From Actinomadura rudentiformis (GTDB lineage: Bacteria > Actinomycetota > Actinomycetes > Streptosporangiales > Streptosporangiaceae): a DNA stretch of 64,000 nt. The position numbers and the translations under genes were made by a program. Position 1 is the stretch's first letter, and each line of letters opens with the position of its first letter. The notes beneath the pieces were generated by a model. It worked only from the letters and a program-made list of their open reading frames with translations, was not told where the DNA came from and searched no databases. Positions 58,982-64,000 of the stretch are shown piece by piece. The stretch covers positions 248,001 through 312,000 of the forward strand of contig NZ_WBMT01000006.1 of assembly GCF_008923185.1 (NCBI RefSeq). Direction: 5' to 3'.

Positions 58982-59575
58982 TCACACATGCAGGGTGGGT
59001 CGGTAGATGAGCTCTTGGGTGTGGCCGTCGAGCGTCCGGTGCTCGATCAGCTCAAGGTCGAAGTCGGCCGCATCCTGGAAGATCGGCTCCACTCCGGTCC
59101 GACCGGTGATCACAGGGAAGATCGTCAGCTGGACGCGGTCGACCAGACCGGCGGCCATGAGCGACCGGTTCAGCGACAGGCTGCCGTGCGAGCGCAACGG
59201 CACCTCGGACTCCTCCTTGAGCCGGGAGACGACGTCAACGACATCGCCGCTCACGACGTCCGCACCGCCCGGCCAGTCGAGGGGGCCCTCCAGTGTGGCC
59301 GACACCACCGTCGCCGGCATGCTCCTCATCCGTGCGTTCGGATCGACCGACGGGTCACCCACACCGGACCCCTCGGCGCCCGAGCCCAGCAACTGCACGA
59401 ACTGCCGATAGGTGTTGGCGCCCAGGACCAGCCGCTGCTCCTCGCCGTACAGGGCGAGGCGGCGGTCGAGGAACTCGGGGCCCTGCTTACCCCAGTAACC
59501 GCCCCAGTCCCCGCCGTCGTAGGAGCCGAACCCATCGAGGCTGGAAAAGACGTCGAACGTGTAGGTAGCGGTCAT
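58982..59575 (-). CDS. RibD-C/dihydrofolate-reductase-like protein
   Basis: The 197-residue protein is of the same DHFR-like family as that at 41,458: TFDVFSSLDGFGSY at the start, LVLGANTYRQFVQLL, and later VDRVQLTIFPVITGRTG and FDLELIEHRTLDG. It is presumably an NADPH-dependent reductase of unknown substrate. GAGGAGAGC precedes the ATG. It lies next to a decayed methyltransferase gene. Confidence 0.88.
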   Translation of the reverse strand: MTATYTFDVFSSLDGFGSYDGGDWGGYWGKQGPEFLDRRLALYGEEQRLVLGANTYRQFVQLLGSGAEGSGVGDPSVDPNARMRSMPATVVSATLEGPLDWPGGADVVSGDVVDVVSRLKEESEVPLRSHGSLSLNRSLMAAGLVDRVQLTIFPVITGRTGVEPIFQDAADFDLELIEHRTLDGHTQELIYRPTLHV

Positions 59576-59752
59576 GATGCTCTCCTCGGCTGCTGATCGC
59601 GTGTTGGGGATCCAGACCGGGTTGCCGGCCTCTCACCTTGGCTACGAACGCACTCGCCGCCAATCGACACCCCATCCAGAAAAATCAGAAGACAAAGGCC
59701 GCAGGGTCGACCTGACCCACACCGGGGCGATCACCGCCTACGGCTCCGCTGC

Positions 59753-59934
59753 TCACCCGCCACGAGCACAAGCCCGTCTGTGCGACAGGCCCGTTCCCGA
59801 ACCCACGTCAAGTGCGCCCGCGCCGTCCAGCGTTCCGCCACAAGCCGCCGCGAGGTGGTCATACACCTGCGGCGGGTACCCGGGACGTGCCCTGGCGTAG
59901 ACGCCGACCACGCCGTCGAAATGCGCACCGTCAT
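59753..59934 (-). pseudogene. Remnant of a class I SAM methyltransferase
   Basis: The minus strand encodes FDGVVGVYARARPGYPPQVY then LDVGSGTGLSHR, the N-terminus and SAM motif I of a common actinobacterial methyltransferase. It stops 11 codons after motif I, so nothing of the rest remains. A good ribosome binding site (AGGAGG at about 59,940) and ATG at 59934 are in a different frame from this peptide, so one base has also been lost or gained near codon 6. Both point to a dead gene. It adjoins the divergent recombinase gene. Confidence 0.7.
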
Positions 59935-60010
59935 CGGCACCTCCTCGTCGAGCGACCCGCAGATCCTTCACGACTGCCACTGATCGTGCCGGAAGTCGTT
60001 CCACAAGCAT

Positions 60011-60056
60011 CGTTCCGAAACAGTAGTACGAACCCGAGTTTCGGTACGGTGTGCGG
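60011..60056 (+). promoter_or_regulatory. Inverted repeat and -10 box before the recombinase fusion gene
   Basis: CCGAAAC (60015-60021) and GTTTCGG (60038-60044) form an inverted repeat around 16 bases. TACGGT at 60045-60050 is 6 bases from the ATG, a leaderless layout. Serine recombinases commonly bind repeats at their own promoters, so this may be an autoregulatory or res-like site. Confidence 0.55.
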
Positions 60057-61679
60057 ATGGGAACCGATGACGCCCACCCTCGGCGCGGGCTCGACCTCGG
60101 CTACGCCCGTGTCTCCACCACCAGGCAGTCCCTTGATCGGCAGCTCGACGCCCTGGCCGCCGCCGGCATCCCGGACGAGCGGATCTTCGTCGACGAGAAG
60201 ACCGGCACCGTCGACCGCGAGGGCCTCAATCGGCTCCTGACCTACGCGCGTGCCGGCGACACGGTCGTCGTACACACGCTGGACCGGATCGGCCGCAACC
60301 TCCGCGAAGTGCTCAACCTGGTGCACGACCTCGCCGAGAAGGGCATTGGTGTACGGTCGCTGGCCGACCCGCTGCCGATCAATACCGCCGACGAGGGCAT
60401 GGGCCGCATCGCCTTCCTGCTGCTGGCGCTGTTCGCCGAGATGGAACGCACCTTCACCGCCGAACGCGCCGCGCACGCCCGTGCCACCGCCGAGGCCGCC
60501 GGGCGCCAGATCGGCCGCCCCCGCACCCACCCCGCCGACAAGATCGAATACGCTCGGTTGCTCAAGACCCAGGGCGACTCCCTCGGTCAGATCGCGGCCA
60601 AGACCGGAATCCCCAAGACGTCCCTGCACCGCTACCTCTCCGATGCCGTCGCCCCAGCCAGCAGGGGCCGGGCCGGTGAAGCCGTGACCATCGCTACCTC
60701 TCAGAACGCTGATGAGTCGGCCTTCGGCGGGCTGGTCGAGCAGTATCGGCGGGAGTTGCAGGTGCATTGCTACCGGATGGTCGGCTCGTTCGAGGAGGCC
60801 GAGGATCTGGTCCAGGAAACATTCCTGCGGGCGTGGCGCAAACGCGAGAGCTTCCAGGGGCGTTCCACATTCCGTGCGTGGCTCTACCGGATCGCGACGA
60901 ACGCCTGTATCGACTTCCTCGACCGGCACCCACGCCATCCGCTCCCGCGGGAGGGCGCTGGAGGCGAGGTGCCGCCGGATGAGATCCGATGGCTCCAGCC
61001 CTACCCGGATCGGCTGCTGGAGCCGATGGCGCCAGGCGACGCAGAGCCGGACGCCGCCGCGGTCGACAAGGAGACCATCGAACTGGCGTTCCTGGTCGCC
61101 ATCCAGCACCTGCCTCCCCGGCAGCGTGCGGTGCTGATCCTGCGCGACGTGCTCGGCTGGTCGGCCAAGGAGGCCTCCGCGGCGCTGGGAGTGAGCGTCG
61201 CCTCGGTGAAGAGCGCTCTGCAGCGAGCGCGGCCGACTCTGAAGATGCACCTCCCGCAGCGTCGGGAGGAGTGGGCGGCGTCGACGCCCGCCACTGCGCA
61301 GGAGCAGGCATTGCTGCAGCGCTTCATGGACGCCCACCAGCAGGCGGACACCGCTGTGCTCGCACAGTTGCTGAGTGAAGACGTGCGGATGACGATGCCT
61401 CCGCTTCCGTTCTGGTTCTCCGGTCGCCAGGCGGTCATGGACTTCACCGCCCATGCCCTCGGACCCGACTCGCCGCTGTACCGGGCGCAGTGGCGAAGCG
61501 TGCCGACCCGGGCCAACCGGCAGCCTGCCGTGGCGGGGTACGTCCGAGTGCCAGGAGACCGGGAGTACCGGGCTCAGGTGCTCAACGTCCTGCGGGTCGA
61601 GGACGGGAGAATCGCCGAGATCACCGCCTTCGAGCCGCGTGTGTTCCCTGCGTTCGATCTGCCGCTGACACTGTCCTAG
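60057..61679 (+). CDS. In-frame fusion of a serine recombinase and an ECF sigma factor with SnoaL-like domain
   Basis: The 540-residue frame begins as a complete Tn3-type resolvase: [20 protein letters not shown] with catalytic Ser20, [14 protein letters not shown] and a C-terminal helix-turn-helix ([20 protein letters not shown]) to about residue 203. Without a stop it continues into an ECF sigma factor: [35 protein letters not shown], then region 4 ([20 protein letters not shown]) and a SnoaL/NTF2-like tail ([20 protein letters not shown]) typical of SigG/ECF41-56-type factors. GTG at 60684 (codon 210) is the expected start of a free sigma factor, so a separate shorter product is possible. 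No usual anti-sigma gene is next to it. Confidence 0.88.
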   Translation: MGTDDAHPRRGLDLGYARVSTTRQSLDRQLDALAAAGIPDERIFVDEKTGTVDREGLNRLLTYARAGDTVVVHTLDRIGRNLREVLNLVHDLAEKGIGVRSLADPLPINTADEGMGRIAFLLLALFAEMERTFTAERAAHARATAEAAGRQIGRPRTHPADKIEYARLLKTQGDSLGQIAAKTGIPKTSLHRYLSDAVAPASRGRAGEAVTIATSQNADESAFGGLVEQYRRELQVHCYRMVGSFEEAEDLVQETFLRAWRKRESFQGRSTFRAWLYRIATNACIDFLDRHPRHPLPREGAGGEVPPDEIRWLQPYPDRLLEPMAPGDAEPDAAAVDKETIELAFLVAIQHLPPRQRAVLILRDVLGWSAKEASAALGVSVASVKSALQRARPTLKMHLPQRREEWAASTPATAQEQALLQRFMDAHQQADTAVLAQLLSEDVRMTMPPLPFWFSGRQAVMDFTAHALGPDSPLYRAQWRSVPTRANRQPAVAGYVRVPGDREYRAQVLNVLRVEDGRIAEITAFEPRVFPAFDLPLTLS

Positions 61680-61778
61680 CTATCGTCGCCCTGGGCCGTG
61701 ATTCCTTTTCGGCCGCCTCACCGTCTCAACAGCCGACGGCCGCGATACGCGCGGTCGGCGACGGTGAGGAGTTGTTTG

Positions 61779-62297
61779 ATGGGAACCGGAAATCGCGACG
61801 ATGTGATGGCGCTGCCGCAAGGTGATGTCGGCCTGCTGGGCAGTGACGTGGCACAGCGTCTGCTCTCCTCCAAGGAGCTGGCTCGAGTGGCGTATGTCGC
61901 GGCGGACGGCACGCCGCGCGTGTTCCCGATGCTGTTTCACTGGACAGGGACGGAGGTGGTGCTCTCGACGTTCGGGGGTGCCAAGGTCGGCGCCCTGCGG
62001 GCAAGGCCCGACGTCGCCATCACCATCGACGCCGCCACCACCCCACCTCAGGCCCTCCTCATCCGTGGGCGGGCGTCGGTCACCGACATCGAGGGGATCG
62101 TCCCGGAGTACGCGCTGGCCCAGCGCCGCTACGCCGGACAGGAGCAGGGTGCCGCCAATGTGGCGGCCGTCGATCACCCTGGTACCAAGATGGTGCGCAT
62201 CGCCGTGCGGCCGACCTGGGTCGGGGTTCTGGATTTCCAAACACGGCTTCCCGGTGGCAGCAGCGTGCGGGACTTCGAACGTCGGGGCCGACTGTGA
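61779..62297 (+). CDS. Pyridoxamine 5'-phosphate oxidase-like FMN-binding protein
   Basis: The 172-residue split-barrel protein has LSSKELARVAYVAADGTPRV, VFPMLFHWTGTEVVLSTFG and IAVRPTWVGVLDF, typical of the PNPOx-like/F420-binding family of small flavin or deazaflavin enzymes. GAGGAG lies 8 bases before the ATG. It follows the sigma-factor fusion by 99 bases on the same strand and could be among its targets. Whether FMN or F420 is bound cannot be told. Confidence 0.85.
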   Translation: MGTGNRDDVMALPQGDVGLLGSDVAQRLLSSKELARVAYVAADGTPRVFPMLFHWTGTEVVLSTFGGAKVGALRARPDVAITIDAATTPPQALLIRGRASVTDIEGIVPEYALAQRRYAGQEQGAANVAAVDHPGTKMVRIAVRPTWVGVLDFQTRLPGGSSVRDFERRGRL

Positions 62298-62352
62298 CGA
62301 GAGGGACCGGAAATCAGCCCGACCGTCACCACCGTCAGGCGGGCAGCTCATC

Positions 62353-63030
62353 GTGACCACCTATGTACTGATCCCCGGCGCCGCGTCCGACTCCTGGTAC
62401 TGGCATCTGCTGAACGCCGAACTGCGCGGGCGCGGCCACGACGTGGTCGCGCCCGATCTGCCCTGCGACGATGACTCGGCCGGGCTTGCCGAGTACACCG
62501 ACGTGGTGATCAACGCCATCGGGCACCGCACCGGCCTCGTCGTGGTCGCCCAGTCTTTCGGCGGATTCACCGCTCCTCTGGTGTGCGATCGGGTCCCGGT
62601 CGATCTGCTGGTGCTGCTGACAGCGATGATCCCCTCGCCGGGTGAGCCGCCCGGCCAGTGGTGGGCCAACACCGGCTGGGAAAAGGCCCGACACGAGCAG
62701 GACACACGCGACGGACGGGCACCCGACGACGAGATCTCCCTCTTCCTCCACGACGTGCCACCCGACCTGGCGGCAGAGGCGATCAAGCGGCGCCGTTATC
62801 AGTCCGCCACACCTTTCCTGCACCCATGGCCGCTTCAAGCATGGCCCGCGGTGCCGACGAAAGTCCTGCTCTGCCGCGACGACCGCTTCTTCCCTGCAGA
62901 GTTCATGCGCCGGATCGTCGAACAACGCCTCGGCATCGCCCCGGACGAGATCGACGGCGGCCACACCATCGCCCTCAGCCGCCCCAGGGAACTGGCCGAT
63001 CGACTGGAGGCCTACCAGGCCGAACGGTAA
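62353..63030 (+). CDS. Alpha/beta hydrolase
   Basis: The 225-residue protein has VLIPGAASDSWYWHLLNAEL at the N-terminus, nucleophile elbow VVAQSFGGFTA near residue 68 with Ser, acidic residue in LLCRDDRFF and catalytic His in DGGHTIALS. It belongs to the large actinobacterial group related to salicylate esterase/hydroxynitrile lyase-like enzymes. GTG at 62353 follows the preceding gene by 55 bases. Substrate unknown. Confidence 0.88.
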   Translation: MTTYVLIPGAASDSWYWHLLNAELRGRGHDVVAPDLPCDDDSAGLAEYTDVVINAIGHRTGLVVVAQSFGGFTAPLVCDRVPVDLLVLLTAMIPSPGEPPGQWWANTGWEKARHEQDTRDGRAPDDEISLFLHDVPPDLAAEAIKRRRYQSATPFLHPWPLQAWPAVPTKVLLCRDDRFFPAEFMRRIVEQRLGIAPDEIDGGHTIALSRPRELADRLEAYQAER

Positions 63031-63233
63031 CAACCCGCGTGCGCGGGTCCTCTGCACGCCCACAGACATCAGGGTGTGCAGAGGAGGCGGAGCCTGCCGG
63101 TTGAGTCAGCGGATCCGGTACGGCCACGTGGCCACTCCGGGACCGGAACCCCTAGAACCACCGTCCCCTGAAGGGCGTCTCATCGAGTACCGGGGCAGAT
63201 GGCGCCCAAGCTCGCTGACCGGTGGGGTGTCCG

Positions 63234-63338
63234 ATGGCGAAGCGGTTGTCTTACGCCGACGCGGTGAAGCTTCTGGGTGGTGCAGGCTGGGCCGTGCGCG
63301 CCTTCGGTGACCTTCCCGAGGCTGGACGGGTCGTGTGA
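63234..63338 (+). pseudogene. Possible 5' remnant of a NACHT (STAND) gene
   Basis: ATG at 63234 opens a 34-residue frame starting MAKRLSYADAVKLLGG, which matches from memory the N-terminus of actinobacterial NACHT proteins with a helical NNH7-type N-terminal domain (xxLSYADAVRLLGG). After that the peptide diverges and ends at TGA 63338. The rest of such a gene would be 2-3 kb and is absent. It may be a truncated relic or a chance match. Confidence 0.45.
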
Positions 63339-63346
63339 GCGGTCGC

Positions 63347-63352
63347 TAGCGT
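63347..63352 (+). promoter_or_regulatory. TAGCGT box of a leaderless promoter (last gene)
   Basis: TAGCGT is followed by 7 bases and the ATG at 63360, with no Shine-Dalgarno sequence. The same box and spacing are found at 51,073 and 55,550. Confidence 0.55.
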
Positions 63353-63359
63353 GTGCGCG

Positions 63360-64000
63360 ATGGACGAGGTGTGGCGGTTGATCGAGGCGTACCACGCGCC
63401 CATCTACTTCTCCGACGAGGCGGCGGCCGCCTACAAGGCCGCCGGGCTCAAGGGCTACTGGATGGGCTACTTCGCCTCCCGGTCGGCCGCCATGGGCGAG
63501 CCCGGGCCCCAGATGGTCACGGCCACCTTCTACAACTTCGCGCCGCGCCGCGTCGAGCGCGCGATCCCCGACGCCTGGCGGTTCTGCCCGCCCGGCAAGG
63601 TCCTGGACGCGCGGCTCCAGGCCGCCGACCGGACATTGCGGCGCCTGCTCGGCGACCTCATCACCGCGCCCGAGGTCGCCGAGGCGGCCGAGCTCGCCAC
63701 CCAGGCGGCCGCCGCGTGCCCGCCACAGGGACGTCCCCTGTCGGCCGCGCACGCGGCGCTTCCCGTCCCCGCCGAGCCGCACCTGGCGCTGTGGTGGGCG
63801 GCCACCGTGCTGCGTGAATTCCGCGGTGACGGGCACATCGCCGCGCTGCTCACCGGCGGGCTGGACGGCTGCGAGGCCAACCGCGTCTCCGTCGCGGTCG
63901 GCACCTCCTCCCCGCAGCAGCGCGAGCAGCGCGGCTGGAGCGAACAGGAGTGGGACGCCTGCACCGCACGGCTCGCCGCACGCGGCTGGCTCACCGCCGA
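63360..64000 (+). CDS. SCO6745-family protein, cut by the window end
   Basis: The first 213 residues are present. VWRLIEAYHAPIYFSDEAAA, GLKGYWMGYFASRSAAMGEP and VTATFYNFAPRRVERAIPDA match the actinobacterial SCO6745 family, a helical protein of unknown function sometimes annotated as MarR-like. The region up to LTGGLDGCEANRV and the helix WSEQEWDACTARLAARGWL fit the usual length of about 250-290 residues. The start follows a leaderless TAGCGT box. Confidence 0.85.
   Translation, partial: MDEVWRLIEAYHAPIYFSDEAAAAYKAAGLKGYWMGYFASRSAAMGEPGPQMVTATFYNFAPRRVERAIPDAWRFCPPGKVLDARLQAADRTLRRLLGDLITAPEVAEAAELATQAAAACPPQGRPLSAAHAALPVPAEPHLALWWAATVLREFRGDGHIAALLTGGLDGCEANRVSVAVGTSSPQQREQRGWSEQEWDACTARLAARGWLTA

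Larger units (their letters stand above)
63031..63359. other. 329-base stretch with a short gene remnant
   Basis: No complete gene is seen. It holds a 34-codon frame (63234-63338) that looks like the beginning of a NACHT-type gene and, at its end, a TAGCGT promoter for the next gene. A GTGCAGAGGAGGCGGAGCC segment near 63,073 resembles a ribosome binding site without a gene. Confidence 0.5.

Noticed and set aside
60057..63030. A complete mobile element around the recombinase
   Set aside because: No terminal inverted repeats, target duplication or transposase are seen; only the recombinase and a possible binding site are supported.

Overview
The window is about 72% GC by eye, uses GTG starts freely, packs genes with 4-base ATGA/GTGA overlaps and shows many leaderless-looking starts. 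It carries actinobacterial signature genes: RbpA, an Lnt-Ppm1 pair, GvpO-type gas-vesicle genes, SCO6745-like, YCII-ECF42 and many NarL-type two-component genes. This points to a filamentous actinomycete, most likely Streptosporangiales (Thermomonosporaceae/Actinomadura-like). That placement is inferred from gene content, not from a marker gene. Unless stated otherwise, functions come from family recognition in translated sequence; no database search was possible.

Layout. 0-8.8 kb: tail of a lysine-fermentation cluster (KamE end, Kal), envelope genes lnt-ppm1-fxsA, rbpA facing them, a two-gene clpP operon with an orphan Phd antitoxin diverging from it, a glycerophosphodiesterase, an EF-hand protein and two RNA methyltransferases. 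8.8-20 kb: MoxR-DUF58-VWA operon, a kinase-like membrane protein, LysE exporter, DUF885 peptidase, YCII-ECF42 sigma pair, esterase, CDGSH protein with a haem-oxygenase-like diiron enzyme, and an AlkB-like dioxygenase. 20-25.6 kb: quinone reductase/HxlR divergent pair, GNAT, tRNA-Arg(CCG), EamA permease, pyruvate-oxidase-like enzyme and a small membrane protein. 25.8-29.6 kb: compact gas-vesicle operon gvpA-F-G-O-J-L-S-K behind a sigma-B-like promoter, then a histone-H1-like gene. 30.3-35.9 kb: cytochrome bd operon cydA-B-D-C. 36-41.4 kb: an apparently frameshifted MFS gene, an Lrp/PLP-enzyme divergent pair, MerR-thioredoxin, and a tyrosine recombinase behind a strong inverted repeat. 41.4-51 kb: regulators, membrane proteins, a HAD phosphatase, PAP2 phosphatase and epoxide hydrolase. 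51.2-57.5 kb: an ABC transporter and two complete NarL-type two-component systems arranged back to back. 57.5-64 kb: an ECF sigma overlapping a domain-permuted Ada-like gene, then a patch with a decayed methyltransferase, a serine recombinase fused in frame to an ECF sigma factor, a FMN-binding protein, a hydrolase, a possible NACHT-gene remnant and a SCO6745-like gene cut by the window edge.

Cross-cutting patterns. (1) The same 15-base operator (core TGACGAAAGTCA) lies upstream of the ABC transporter and between the two histidine kinases, tying these loci into one circuit. (2) Several genes begin 6-8 bases after a TAnnnT box with no Shine-Dalgarno sequence. (3) Many gene borders carry fresh 13-21-base tandem duplications, several touching a stop or start codon. 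(4) The most unusual gene is the recombinase/sigma-factor fusion at 60,057-61,679. Next come the permuted Ada protein, the histidine kinase with a membrane-anchored C-terminal domain, and a ClpP paralogue lacking its catalytic histidine.
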